Part shown: one piece after another, positions 9,040 through 19,837 of the stretch
Layout: every line of letters starts with the position of its first letter
How positions within the stretch are numbered: the first letter of the stretch is position 1
Origin: CAYMRL01 sp964398985
GTDB taxonomy: Bacteria; Deinococcota; Deinococci; Deinococcales; Trueperaceae
Assembly: GCA_964398985.1 (NCBI GenBank)
Contig: CAYNOS010000002.1
Coordinates: forward strand, 58,465 to 122,464
Reading direction: 5' to 3'
DNA: 64,000 bases
Translations under genes and position numbers: made by a program
Notes under the pieces: model-generated
Database searches by the model: none
What the model saw: only the letters and a program-made list of their open reading frames with translations
What the model was told of the DNA's origin: nothing

Positions 9040-10617
9040 TCAGAACAGCTCGGCCACGCTCACTTCGCCTTGCGGCTCGACGTACTCGGTGTCCATCTGC
9101 GCGAGCTGCAGCTTGCCAGAGACGTCGTCGTTGACGCCGTGCCAGTAGGTGTAGAAGTCGATGACCCAGATGCCCGACTCGCGCGTGCCGTTGCCGGAGC
9201 CCTTGACGCCGCCGAAAGGCATGTGGGCCTCGGCGCCGACGGTGGTGTTGTTGATCGAGGACATGCCGGCTTCGATGCCCTCCTTGAACGCGTGCGCCCA
9301 CTCGCGGTCGTTGGTGTAGATGGCGCTCGAGAGACCGTAATCGACGGCGTTGGCGGTGGCGATCGCCTCGTCGATGCCGTCGACCTTGACGAGGTTGATG
9401 GTCGGGCCGAACACCTCGGTGGTGAACAGCGTCATGCCGGGCATGACGCCCTCCCACACGGTCGGCCACCCGTAGAAGGCGGCGTCCGGGTCGCCTCTGA
9501 AGCCTTCGGGCCGGCTGCTGCCGGTGATGCGACCCTTGCCGTACAGCAGGGTGGCGCCGTCCTCCTCGCCCCACTGGTAGTGGCGCTGCCAGTTCTCGAA
9601 GAAGCGTTGGTTGATGAACGGGCCGTACAGCACGTCGTCGTACTCCCCGGGATCGCCGATCTTGATGTCCTTGACCTGCTCGAGGAAGCGGCGCTTGAAC
9701 TCGTCGTAAATCGGCGCGTCGACGATGATGTTGCCCGCCGACGTGCAGCGCTGGCCGCCGGTGCCGAACGCCGAGAACAACGCGCCCTGGACGGCGTTGT
9801 CGAGATCCGCGTCACGCATCACGATCAGCGGGTTCTTGCCGCCGAGCTCGAGCGTCGGGTGGAGCAGGTTGCGACCGGCGACCTCGCCGATCTGCCTGCC
9901 GACCTTGGTCGAGCCGGTGAACGCGAACTTGTCCAGCAGGCCCTCGTCCATCATCGCGACGAGGTGGGCGCCGGCAGCGTCGGCGCCGCCGCCGAACACG
10001 ACGTTCAACACCCCGGCGGGCACGCCGGCTTCCTCGATCAGCTTGGCGAAGGCGTAGGCAACCGCAGGGGCATCCTCGCTGGGCTTCCAGACGATGGTGT
10101 TGCCGGTGAGCAGCGCCGGCACGATCTTCCACGCCGGTACCGCGATCGGGAAGTTGCCGGCGGTGACGATGCCGACCACGCCGAGCGGGCGCCGATAGGT
10201 GGTCAGCTCCTTGCGCGGCATCTCCGAAGGCACCGTCTGTCCGTAGAGGCGCCGGCCCTCCGACTGGAAGAAGTGGCAGGTGTCGATGGCTTCCTGAACG
10301 CTGCCCCTGGCCTCTTTCAGCGTCTTCCCCATCTCGCGGCTGACGAGACGGCTCAGCGACTCCTTCTCGCGCTCGAGCGCCTTGCCGAGGCTGCCGATCA
10401 GTTGTCCGCGGATGGGTGCGGGGGTCTTCGACCAGGTAGGGAAGGCGCGCCTGGCGGCGTGGCAGGCGTCTCTCACCTGCTCCTTGGTGGCCTCTGGGAA
10501 GTAGCCGAGCACGTCGTCCAGACGGCTCGAGTTGCGTGAGGCGAAGGTCTTCTCGCTAGGGACCTCGTGGCCTTCGATGAGGTTCCCGAACGTGCGTAGT
10601 TGCGTGGCTGTCGTCAT
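9040..10617 (-). CDS. Aldehyde dehydrogenase family protein (semialdehyde dehydrogenase type)
   Basis: NAD(P)-dependent oxidation of an aldehyde to its acid, cytoplasmic. 525 residues. The cofactor-binding part has GIVTAGNFPIAVPAWK and GNTIVWKPSEDAPA; FTGSTKVGR precedes the catalytic Glu in LELGGKNPLIV, and the nucleophilic Cys is in GQRCTSAGNII. The C-terminal MPFGGVKGSGNG is typical. The pattern resembles ALDH7 or 1-pyrroline-5-carboxylate dehydrogenase-like enzymes found in Thermus and Deinococcus, so lysine or proline catabolism is plausible but the substrate is not proven. An excellent ribosome site (GGAGGAG, 10626-10620) lies just before the ATG. It is divergent from pyrR with 146 bases between. 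Confidence 0.88.
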   Translation of the reverse strand: MTTATQLRTFGNLIEGHEVPSEKTFASRNSSRLDDVLGYFPEATKEQVRDACHAARRAFPTWSKTPAPIRGQLIGSLGKALEREKESLSRLVSREMGKTLKEARGSVQEAIDTCHFFQSEGRRLYGQTVPSEMPRKELTTYRRPLGVVGIVTAGNFPIAVPAWKIVPALLTGNTIVWKPSEDAPAVAYAFAKLIEEAGVPAGVLNVVFGGGADAAGAHLVAMMDEGLLDKFAFTGSTKVGRQIGEVAGRNLLHPTLELGGKNPLIVMRDADLDNAVQGALFSAFGTGGQRCTSAGNIIVDAPIYDEFKRRFLEQVKDIKIGDPGEYDDVLYGPFINQRFFENWQRHYQWGEEDGATLLYGKGRITGSSRPEGFRGDPDAAFYGWPTVWEGVMPGMTLFTTEVFGPTINLVKVDGIDEAIATANAVDYGLSSAIYTNDREWAHAFKEGIEAGMSSINNTTVGAEAHMPFGGVKGSGNGTRESGIWVIDFYTYWHGVNDDVSGKLQLAQMDTEYVEPQGEVSVAELF

Positions 10618-10710
10618 GATCTCCTCCGGAGCCGCAACAGCCTATCACGGCCCTCCCGCTCCCTCTGACCTCCGGAAGGCGCGACCGAGTCACCGCCTGG
10701 GGTTCGGTGG

Positions 10711-10716
10711 TAGGCT
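10711..10716 (+). promoter_or_regulatory. Possible -10 box TAGGCT for the pyr operon
   Basis: Matches TANNNT. A start site about 7 bases later would put the PyrR element at the very 5' end of the message. No convincing -35 is visible. Confidence 0.4.
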
Positions 10717-10725
10717 GCCCTCGAC

Positions 10726-10757
10726 CTTTAAGCCGGTCCAGTGAGGCCGGGAAGGAG
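10726..10757 (+). promoter_or_regulatory. PyrR-binding RNA element overlapping the pyrR ribosome site
   Basis: The segment contains CTTTAA followed by GTCCAGTGAGGCCGGGAAGG, which closely matches the known PyrR-binding loop (GTCCAGAGAGGCTGAGAAGG in Bacillus pyr leaders). Its 3' side, GGGAAGGAG, is also the Shine-Dalgarno sequence for the ATG at 10764, and no terminator follows. UMP-bound PyrR would therefore probably block translation, as described in mycobacteria, rather than act through an attenuator. Confidence 0.8.
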
Positions 10758-10763
10758 AGCTGC

Positions 10764-11342
10764 ATGTCAGATCCGCATAAAGCCGCTGAGAGCACCGCTG
10801 CCTACAAGTCGACCTTGATGTCGGCCGAGGACGTCGAGCGCGCGCTCAAACGCATCGCCCACGAGATCATCGAACGCAACAAAGGGGTCACGCGCCTCGC
10901 TCTGGTAGGGGTTCACACGCGCGGCGTGCCGCTCGCCGAGCGCCTCGCCTCGCTGATCGAGGAGTTCGAGGGCGTGCGGCCACCCGTCGGCAAGCTCGAC
11001 ATCACCTTGTACCGCGACGACCTCACCGAGATCGCTCTGCAGCCGATCGTCAGGCGCACCGAGGTCGACTTCGACGTGCACGGGATGCGCATCGTGCTGG
11101 TCGACGACGTGCTGTTCACCGGCCGCACGGCTCGCGCCGCGCTCGACGCGTTGATCGACATGGGCCGCCCGGCGGTCATCCAGTACGCCGTGATGGTCGA
11201 CCGCGGTCACCGCGAGTTGCCGATCCGCGCCGATTACGTCGGCAAGAACGTCCCCACCAGCAGCAGCGAGGTCGTCCACGTGCGCCTTGCAGAGAGCGAC
11301 GGCATGGACCAGGTCGAGCTGTGGGACCGGGACAGCCGATGA
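10764..11342 (+). CDS. pyrR: Pyrimidine operon regulator / uracil phosphoribosyltransferase PyrR
   Basis: RNA-binding regulator of pyrimidine synthesis that also carries a uracil phosphoribosyltransferase fold. 192 residues. The PRPP-binding loop VLVDDVLFTGRTARAALDAL is clear, and RGVPLAERLA, DITLYRDDL and the late VGKNVPTSSSEVVHV are PyrR-specific. ATG 10764 is chosen because GGAAGGAGAG sits 5 bases upstream and family homology begins about 15 residues in. First gene of pyrR-pyrB-pyrC with 4-base overlaps between each pair. The leader carries its own binding site, so it should autoregulate. Confidence 0.95.
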   Translation: MSDPHKAAESTAAYKSTLMSAEDVERALKRIAHEIIERNKGVTRLALVGVHTRGVPLAERLASLIEEFEGVRPPVGKLDITLYRDDLTEIALQPIVRRTEVDFDVHGMRIVLVDDVLFTGRTARAALDALIDMGRPAVIQYAVMVDRGHRELPIRADYVGKNVPTSSSEVVHVRLAESDGMDQVELWDRDSR

Positions 11343-12328
11343 CCCTCGCCAGCGCGACGCCCGCCGCTGACGCGCCGATAGCGCCCGCCCGCGGCCGCAA
11401 GCGCACGATCCTCGACTTCCAGGATTGGGAGGCTCCCGAGCTGCTGGCCCTGTTCGACACCGCCGACGTGATGGCGCAGGTGCTGACGCGCACGATCAAG
11501 AAGGTGCCGGCGCTGCAGGGCTACACGGTCGCGACCCTGTTCTTCGAGGACAGCACCCGCACGCGGTTGAGCTTCGAACGCGCCGCTCGCGCCCAGAGCG
11601 CCGACGTGATGACCTTCGCGGCGGGCGGCTCGAGCCTCAAGAAGGGCGAGAGCCTGCGCGACACGCTGCGCACACTCGAGCAGCTGCAGGTCGACCTCTA
11701 CGTCATCCGGCACCCGGCCGCCGGCGCCCCGCATCAGCTCAGCCGTTGGACCGACGCTGCCGTCATCAACGCCGGTGACGGCCGCCGCGCGCACCCCACG
11801 CAGGCGCTGCTCGACGCCTTCACGTTCCGATCGAAACAGACCGAGAGCGGCGCGGAGGCCTTCCGCGGCAAGCGCCTGACGATCGTCGGGGACGTGCTGC
11901 ACTCGCGGGTGGCGCGCTCGAACGCCGAGCTGTTCGCCAAGCTCGGCGCCGAGGTGGTCCTCTGCGGTCCGGCCACCTTGCTGCCGAGGGAGCTCGCGGC
12001 CCTGCCCGGCGTGCGCCTCGAGCGCGACCTCCTGGAGGCGGTGACCGGCGCCGACGCGGTGATGGCGCTCAGACTGCAGCTGGAGCGCATGTCGGCCGGC
12101 CTACTGCCGTCGGTGAGCGAGTACGTCGCGCGCTACCAGGTGACCGAGAAGGTCATGGAGCGCGCCGCGCCGGGGGCCATCGTCATGCATCCTGGCCCCC
12201 TCAACCGCGACGTGGAACTGCAGAGCGAAGTGGCCGACGGGCCTGCCAGCGTCATCGAGCAGCAGGTCGCCAACGGCGTCAGCGTGCGCATGGCCGCGCT
12301 CTACACGCTGCTGGTGGGTCGCCGGTGA
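11339..12328 (+). CDS. pyrB: Aspartate carbamoyltransferase catalytic subunit
   Basis: Carbamoyl phosphate plus aspartate gives carbamoyl aspartate, the second step of pyrimidine synthesis. 329 residues. The carbamoyl-phosphate loop FFEDSTRTRLSFE (STRTR) is intact, followed by SSLKKGES, the VIRHPAAGAPHQLS block, NAGDGRRAHPTQALLD, VGDVLHSRVARSN and MHPGPLNRDVEL. Starts inside the pyrR stop (ATGA) and ends inside the pyrC start. No pyrI regulatory subunit is nearby. Confidence 0.96.
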   Translation: MTLASATPAADAPIAPARGRKRTILDFQDWEAPELLALFDTADVMAQVLTRTIKKVPALQGYTVATLFFEDSTRTRLSFERAARAQSADVMTFAAGGSSLKKGESLRDTLRTLEQLQVDLYVIRHPAAGAPHQLSRWTDAAVINAGDGRRAHPTQALLDAFTFRSKQTESGAEAFRGKRLTIVGDVLHSRVARSNAELFAKLGAEVVLCGPATLLPRELAALPGVRLERDLLEAVTGADAVMALRLQLERMSAGLLPSVSEYVARYQVTEKVMERAAPGAIVMHPGPLNRDVELQSEVADGPASVIEQQVANGVSVRMAALYTLLVGRR

Positions 12329-13596
12329 GCGGCCGCCTGGTACTGCGCGGCGGCCGTCTGGTGGACGGCTCTGGCGAGCTCGGCCGGCACGACCTCTACC
12401 TCAAGGGCGGCGTCGTCGAGGGCCTCGACCTGGGGGGCGAGGTCGACTCCGAGATCGACGCCGACGGGCTCTTGGTGACGCCGGCTTTCCTCGACCTTCA
12501 CGCCCACCTGCGCGACCCCGGCCAAGAGGTCAAGGAGGACCTCGCCAGCGGCCTGGCTGCGGCTGCCGCCGGCGGTTTCGGAACCGTCGTCAGCATGGCC
12601 AACACCGACCCGGTGGTCGACGAGCCGGGCATCGTCGCCGACCTGGTGGCCCGCGCCGCCAGGTTGCGTTCGGCGCGGCTGCGCCCGGCCGCCGCGCTCA
12701 GCCGCGGCCTCGCCGGCGAGAGGCTGACCGACTTCGCGGCGCTCAAGGCCGCCGGCGCGGTGATGATCACCGACGACGGCATCCCGGTGGCCGACGGCCA
12801 CTTGATGCGCCGCGCCTGCGAGTACGCCGCGGAGCTCGGCCTGGTGATCCAGACCCACTCGGAGGAACCGACCCTGAGGGCGGGCGGGGTGATGAACGAG
12901 GGCGAGGTGTCGGCGCGCCTGGGCCTGCCCGGCAACCCTGCCATCGCCGAGAGCGTGATGCTGCTGCGCGACGGCGAGATCGCGAGGTTGACGAGAGCGC
13001 GGGTGCACCTGGCGCACGTCAGCTCCCAGAGAGGGCTGGAGGCGGTCGCGTGGCTGAAGGCCTCGGGCGCCCCGGTGACCGCCGAGGTGACGCCGCACCA
13101 CCTGACGCTTGCGGACGAGAACCTGGCGACCTTCGACCCCGTCTACAAGGTGGCGCCGCCGCTGCGGACGCCGGCCGACGTCGCCTTCCTCCAGGCCGCC
13201 CTGCTCACCAACGTCGTCGACAGCATCGGGACCGATCACGCACCTCACACCCGCGCCGAGAAGGAGCTGGACATGCTCAGCGCGCCGTTCGGCATCGCCA
13301 ACCTCGAGCAGACGTTCGCTCTCTTGTTCACGCGCCTGGTCGCAGCCGGGACGCTGCCGCTCGCCAGACTGCTGGCCCTCTTGCAGGATGGTCCGGCCGC
13401 GGTCATGGGCTGGCCGGCGCCGCGCCTCGCCGTCGGCGCGCCGGCCGACGTCGTGGTGATCGACACCGCCACCAGCCGCCGCGTGGACCCCCTGACGCTG
13501 AAGACCAAGGCCAAGTTCTCGCCGTGGGACGGTCAAGAGCTCAAGGGCTGGCCGGTGGTGACGGTGGTGGACGGCGAGGTCGTGTACCAGAGGTAG
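12325..13596 (+). CDS. pyrC: Dihydroorotase (class I)
   Basis: Cyclises carbamoyl aspartate to dihydroorotate, third pyrimidine step. 423 residues, GTG start overlapping the pyrB stop (GTGA). The metal-binding motif LDLHAHLRDPGQE near residue 55, the HSEE and HLAHVSS histidines, TAEVTPHHL and the catalytic loop GTDHAPHTRAEKE are present, as expected for an active class I enzyme. Class I enzymes often pair with pyrB, in keeping with the tight overlap. The operon seems to end here, because a leaderless promoter starts the next gene. Confidence 0.96.
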   Translation: MSGRLVLRGGRLVDGSGELGRHDLYLKGGVVEGLDLGGEVDSEIDADGLLVTPAFLDLHAHLRDPGQEVKEDLASGLAAAAAGGFGTVVSMANTDPVVDEPGIVADLVARAARLRSARLRPAAALSRGLAGERLTDFAALKAAGAVMITDDGIPVADGHLMRRACEYAAELGLVIQTHSEEPTLRAGGVMNEGEVSARLGLPGNPAIAESVMLLRDGEIARLTRARVHLAHVSSQRGLEAVAWLKASGAPVTAEVTPHHLTLADENLATFDPVYKVAPPLRTPADVAFLQAALLTNVVDSIGTDHAPHTRAEKELDMLSAPFGIANLEQTFALLFTRLVAAGTLPLARLLALLQDGPAAVMGWPAPRLAVGAPADVVVIDTATSRRVDPLTLKTKAKFSPWDGQELKGWPVVTVVDGEVVYQR

Positions 13597-13641
13597 CGGC
13601 CCTTAGAGACACATCGAACAGCGGTCAGCGCGATCACCGTC

Positions 13642-13647
13642 TAGAAT
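13642..13647 (+). promoter_or_regulatory. -10 box TAGAAT, leaderless promoter of the Crp-family gene
   Basis: TAGAAT ends 6 bases before the ATG at 13654; no Shine-Dalgarno sequence. Confidence 0.65.
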
Positions 13648-13653
13648 TGCGAC

Positions 13654-14427
13654 ATGCCGCTGACCGCCGAAGTCCTGGGCCACCCGGCCAGACCCGCCGC
13701 CGACATGAGCGGCGAACGGCTGCACCAGCCGGCTGCCGGGCACCTGCCGCTGGTCCCTGCGGCGTACGTGCCGTCGGCGGCGTACGGCCAGGCCGTCACG
13801 CGGGCGTACGGCAGAGGCGAGGTCATCTACCGCGGCGGCGACGACGGCGAGTTCGCGTTCGTGATCGAGGCGGGCCTGGTGGCCTTGTCGCTGACCGCGC
13901 ACCCGGATAGGGACCGGATCGTGGCGTTGGCAGGCCCCGGCGACATCGTCGGCGCTCTGACGCCCACCGCGGATCGCTACCTGGAGACCGGAACGGCCTT
14001 GAGCGCCGACGTCCGCTGCCGACTGCTGGCGCGTGAGACGCCGGCCGCCGGGTTGGAGGTCGACCACGTTACGGCCCCCGGCGAAGATCCCGCCAGGCAG
14101 TTGCAGGGCGCGTTGGCGCTCGCCGCGGGTCAGCAACTGCAGCGCCTGACCGACACGATGGCCGACAGCGAGGTCGCGGTGCCGGCCCGCGTGGCGCGCA
14201 CACTGGTGCGCCTCGGCGACCGCTTCGGGCACCGGGGAGCCAACGGCGCCACCCGCATCACGCTGCCGATCACCCACGACACGCTCGCCGCCATGGTGGG
14301 TGCGGCTCGCGAGACGACCACCGGCGTCATCCAGTCCCTGCGAGAGCGCGGGCTGCTGGACGGCACGCGCGGTCGCTACGTGTTCGTGCCGGAGGAGCTG
14401 GCGGCCTTCGCCGTCGAGTCGCTCTGA
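13654..14427 (+). CDS. Crp/Fnr-family transcriptional regulator
   Basis: 257-residue DNA-binding regulator. Residues about 45-130 form the cyclic-nucleotide-binding beta-roll (YGRGEVIYRGGDDGEFAFVI, VALAGPGDIVGAL). The C-terminal Crp-type winged helix has a recognition region ITHDTLAAMVGAARETTTGV followed by LRERGLLDG. No cysteine cluster of the Fnr [4Fe-4S] type is seen. The beta-roll lacks a clear RXS phosphate-binding motif, so the ligand, if any, is unknown. The N-terminal 40 residues are Pro/Ala-rich and unlike the family. It is convergent with the SCO1 gene, 29 bases apart. Confidence 0.88.
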   Translation: MPLTAEVLGHPARPAADMSGERLHQPAAGHLPLVPAAYVPSAAYGQAVTRAYGRGEVIYRGGDDGEFAFVIEAGLVALSLTAHPDRDRIVALAGPGDIVGALTPTADRYLETGTALSADVRCRLLARETPAAGLEVDHVTAPGEDPARQLQGALALAAGQQLQRLTDTMADSEVAVPARVARTLVRLGDRFGHRGANGATRITLPITHDTLAAMVGAARETTTGVIQSLRERGLLDGTRGRYVFVPEELAAFAVESL

Positions 14428-14456
14428 ATTCGCGCCCGCCGGCGCGATCAGTCACT

Positions 14457-15047
14457 TCACAAAGTGCGCAGCAGGGTTGGCAGGTCCTCGCCCAACCGCG
14501 GCACGGCGCCTTGCGAGTAGATGTAGCGGAGCCGGCTCTGGCGGTCGACGACCGCCACGACGTCGGTGTGGATCTGTTGGGCGCCGCTGCCGGCGTACCC
14601 GATGTAGAACGCGCGGGCGGCCTCGGCGACCTGGTTGTTGCTGCCGGTGAGGCCGATGAAGCGCTCGTCGAACGCGGCGACGTAGGCCCCCAGCACCGCG
14701 GGCGTGTCGTGGGCCGGATCCACCGTCACCATCACGATGTTGAGGTCCTCGGGCGCGCCCACGTCCTGGTGGAAGCGGGCCAGTCGCTGCAGCGTGAGCG
14801 GGCAAACGTCGGGGCAGCGCGTGTAGCCGAAGAACACCAGGGTCAGGTCACCGGCGAAGTCGGCAGCGAGGTCGACCGCCGCGCCGTGCTGGTCGATCAG
14901 CTCCAAGCCGGTGACGAGCACCGGCTGCTCGAAGGCGCTGCCGGCGAGCGGCGGCGCCGGACTCAGGCGTCCACCGAGGTAGTACGCGCCGGCGCCGGCG
15001 AGCAGCAGCGCCGCTGACATCAACGCGTAGCGGATGACCTTGGGCAC
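14457..15047 (-). CDS. SCO1/SenC copper-chaperone-like thioredoxin-fold protein
   Basis: Membrane-anchored periplasmic protein that delivers copper to the CuA site of cytochrome c oxidase or keeps its thiols reduced. 196 residues from GTG 15047, chosen because a TATACT box sits 7 bases upstream. An uncleaved N-terminal helix (ALMSAALLLAGAGAYYLGG) is followed by the SCO domain with FFGYTRCPDVCPLTL, the CXXXCP copper ligands, VTVDPAHDTP and the ligand His in QQIHTDVVAVVD. No oxidase genes are adjacent. Confidence 0.92.
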   Translation of the reverse strand: MPKVIRYALMSAALLLAGAGAYYLGGRLSPAPPLAGSAFEQPVLVTGLELIDQHGAAVDLAADFAGDLTLVFFGYTRCPDVCPLTLQRLARFHQDVGAPEDLNIVMVTVDPAHDTPAVLGAYVAAFDERFIGLTGSNNQVAEAARAFYIGYAGSGAQQIHTDVVAVVDRQSRLRYIYSQGAVPRLGEDLPTLLRTL

Positions 15048-15054
15048 GAAGACG

Positions 15055-15060
15055 AGTATA
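15055..15060 (-). promoter_or_regulatory. -10 box TATACT, leaderless promoter of the SCO1 gene
   Basis: On the minus strand TATACT ends 7 bases before the GTG at 15047. This decides the start over an upstream in-frame ATG at 15110. Confidence 0.65.
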
Positions 15061-15122
15061 TGAGGTGGCCGACGCTCGGCGGGCCGCGCCACCGCGGTGA
15101 GCGGCGCCATCCTGGGGACCTG

Positions 15123-17453
15123 TCAGTTGCGCGCGCTCGGTGGCCGCTGGACCAAGGCGTCTTCCTCGGTCACTTCGAAGAACAGGGCGACGACCTGCGG
15201 GTCGAAGTGGCTTCCCGACCCCTCGCGGATGTGGTTCATGGCCTGCTCCGGCGTCCACGCCGAGCGGTACGGCCGGTCCGAGGTGAGGGCGTCGAAGACG
15301 TCGACGACCGCGAAGATGCGTGCCGCCAACGGTATCTGATCGCCCTTGAGGCCGCGCGGATAGCCGCTGCCGTCCCAGCGCTCGTGGTGGCAGTAGGGGA
15401 TGTCGAGCGCCGGCTTGAGGAAATCGATCGGCGAGATCAGCTCGTAGGCGAACACCGGGTGCTGCTTCATGACCTCGAACTCGTCGAACGTCAGCGGTCC
15501 GCGCTTCAGCAGGATGCTGTCCGGGATGCCCATCTTGCCGATGTCGTGAAGCAGCGCGCCGCGCTGCACGTGGACGATCTCCTCCTCGCTCATGCCGAGC
15601 CGGCGGGCCAGCCTCATCGTCATCTCGGTGACGCGCTTGCTGTGCCCGGCCGTCTCCTCGTCCTTGAGGTCGAGGGCGTTCGCCCACCCCTCGATGGTGC
15701 GGTCGTAGGCGAGCTGCAGGTCGGTGTTGCTGCGCTCGAGGGAGCGGAAGAGCTGGCTGTTCTCGATCGCGATGGCGCCCTGGTCCGCGTAGGTCTCCAG
15801 GAACTCGAGCCAACCGTCGCTCGGCTCGAGCGGCTCGACCGAGTAGATCTCGATGACGCCTTGCAGCTGGCCCTTGGCGAGCATCGGCGCCGCCATATAG
15901 CTCGCGTACCGGGCCTGGTGGCGCTGCGCGATGGCGGTGCCGCGCTCGCCCGACTGCTGCAGGTCGGGCAGGAACACCGAGCGCTGCTCGAGCGCCGCCC
16001 TGCCGGCGGGCCCGACCCCGAGCTTGGTGCGCTCGCGCGTCATCAACTCCACCGGAAAGCCGCGGCCGATGTTGGGCTTGAGCGTGTGCAGAGCCGGCTC
16101 GTACATCAAGATCGCGGCAGCGGGGACCTCGAGGTCGTGGGTGAGCTGGTCGAGGAAGATGTCCAGCACGATCCGCACGTCGACGGTGTTGGTGATCGCC
16201 ATGTCGATGCGCCGCAGCGACTGCAGGTGCGAGAGACGGCGGCTGAGCTCCAGGTTGAGGTTCTGGATCTTCTCGAGCGCCTTGACGCGGTCGCTGATCT
16301 CGCGGAAGTTGACGACGAAAGCCTTGACGTCGGGATCCTCGAGGAGGTTGGTGACGCTGCCTTCCAGCCAGCGCCACTCGCCGGCTGCGTCCCTCACCCG
16401 GTAGTTGACGTTCTCGCTGGCTCCCGGCACGGCCTCGGCCATGTCCAGGGCGTCGAAGAAAGCGTCCTTGTCCTCCTCGGCGATGAGGTCCAGGCTGCTC
16501 ATGCCCTGCAGCTCGCCGGGATCGTGTCCCAGCATGCGCAACGCGGCGCTGCTGGCGCTGCGCACGGTGTGGTCCTCGTTGAGAAGCCAGATGCCCTCGA
16601 AGCTCTTCTCGATGAGCGCGCGGTAGTACGCCTCGCTGGCCCGCAGCGCCCTGGCCGACTCCACCTTGTCGGTGGCGTCGCGCACGTTGAGCACCACGCC
16701 GCGGACGTCGGGATCGCTGCGGAGGTCCGCCGCTTCGACCTCGAACCAGCGCCAGCCGCCGTTCACCCGGAAGCGGAAGGTCTCGCTGAGCGTCATGGCT
16801 CGGTGCTCACGGCGCCTGGCACCCTCGCCATCGGCCGTCGCGCCGTCGTCCGCGAGCAGTCCCGCCATCGCAGCCTGCACGCGGTCGCGGTCGCGCGGGT
16901 GAACGGCCCGCCACAACTGCGCCTCGCTCATCACCGTGCGGTTGAGTCCGAGGCGGGAGGCCGCCGGCGACACGTAGCTGACTGCCCCCTGACCGTCGAG
17001 AACGACGGTGATGTCGGTGCTGTTCTGAACCAGAGCGCGGAAGCGCCGTTCCGACCAGGCCAAGGCGCGTTCGGCGGTGCGGTCCAAGGTCGTGTCCCGG
17101 CACACCAAGAGCGTCGAGCCGTCCCCGAGGCGCCGAGCGATCGCCTCGACGGTCACGAAGCCGCCGTCGATGCGGGCCAACTCGACCTCGAGATGGAGCG
17201 GCTCCTCGCTCTGGCGGTGGTCGAGCATCGCGAGGAGCGGGGAGCCCACCGGCACCAGCGCGCTCAGGTAGACACCGACGATGTCCGTCTCGGCAGCGCC
17301 GAGCAGCACGGCGCTGCGCGGGTTCGCGCGGATCACCCGCTCGCTCGCGTCAAGCAGCAGCAGCGAATCGAACGAGTGCTGGAACAGCTCATCGAGCAGT
17401 TCTGAGCGCTGCTGATGAGGCGCGGAGGCCTCTGACGACGGATTGCCGGACAA
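15123..17453 (-). CDS. PAS-PAS-PAS-GAF-HD-GYP c-di-GMP phosphodiesterase
   Basis: About 776 residues, a soluble signalling protein predicted to degrade cyclic di-GMP. Three PAS domains (about 10-110, 135-265, 270-395; for example FEGIWLLNEDHTVRSASSAA), a short coiled linker (LEKIQNLNLELSRRLSHLQ), a GAF domain (about 425-580) and an HD-GYP domain (about 595-760). The catalytic residues are intact: GALLHDIGKMGIPDSILLK, HHERWDGSGYPRGLKG (HD and GYP) and DVFDALTSDRPYR. I chose TTG 17453 because AGGAGG sits 8 bases upstream; the frame is open to a TTG at 17477. No membrane segment, so the signal is probably cytoplasmic. Confidence 0.92.
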   Translation of the reverse strand: MSGNPSSEASAPHQQRSELLDELFQHSFDSLLLLDASERVIRANPRSAVLLGAAETDIVGVYLSALVPVGSPLLAMLDHRQSEEPLHLEVELARIDGGFVTVEAIARRLGDGSTLLVCRDTTLDRTAERALAWSERRFRALVQNSTDITVVLDGQGAVSYVSPAASRLGLNRTVMSEAQLWRAVHPRDRDRVQAAMAGLLADDGATADGEGARRREHRAMTLSETFRFRVNGGWRWFEVEAADLRSDPDVRGVVLNVRDATDKVESARALRASEAYYRALIEKSFEGIWLLNEDHTVRSASSAALRMLGHDPGELQGMSSLDLIAEEDKDAFFDALDMAEAVPGASENVNYRVRDAAGEWRWLEGSVTNLLEDPDVKAFVVNFREISDRVKALEKIQNLNLELSRRLSHLQSLRRIDMAITNTVDVRIVLDIFLDQLTHDLEVPAAAILMYEPALHTLKPNIGRGFPVELMTRERTKLGVGPAGRAALEQRSVFLPDLQQSGERGTAIAQRHQARYASYMAAPMLAKGQLQGVIEIYSVEPLEPSDGWLEFLETYADQGAIAIENSQLFRSLERSNTDLQLAYDRTIEGWANALDLKDEETAGHSKRVTEMTMRLARRLGMSEEEIVHVQRGALLHDIGKMGIPDSILLKRGPLTFDEFEVMKQHPVFAYELISPIDFLKPALDIPYCHHERWDGSGYPRGLKGDQIPLAARIFAVVDVFDALTSDRPYRSAWTPEQAMNHIREGSGSHFDPQVVALFFEVTEEDALVQRPPSARN

Positions 17454-17606
17454 CTGCTGTGCCTCCTGGCAGGGCAAGCGAACGGCGTCTGCCCTAGGTC
17501 CCCCCGGAGCGCTAGGCGCGGCTCTGCCGCGTCAGGATATGGCACCGGCTGCTGGGCAAGCTGACGAAGATGCCACTCCAGCCGGAGGACACGGCGAAGA
17601 GGTCGC

Positions 17607-19685
<2,079 letters not shown>

Positions 19686-19825
19686 CGGCTGCCTCCTGCG
19701 TAGGCTTCAGCGGCGTCCGTCAGAGCCGGGATCTGCGGCTGGCGCCTCGTCAGAGTCTACGTGCCCGGACGCCTCTTGAGGCTGCCAGAGTAATCCCCTT
19801 CATGCACGCCGGCGCCGTTTGTGCT

Positions 19826-19831
19826 TAGAAT
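19826..19831 (+). promoter_or_regulatory. -10 box TAGAAT of a stand-alone RNA unit
   Basis: Good -10 match between the start of the FeS oxidoreductase gene and the thioesterase; no clear -35. A start about 7 bases downstream opens the structured segment. Confidence 0.5.
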
Positions 19832-19837
19832 CGTGTC

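Noticed and set aside
8554..10539. 661-codon plus-strand ORF
   Set aside because: Antisense shadow of the manC end and the aldehyde dehydrogenase; no family motif, caused by high-GC codon use.
15060..17405. 781-codon plus-strand ORF
   Set aside because: Antisense to the PAS/GAF/HD-GYP gene, whose catalytic motifs are clear on the minus strand.
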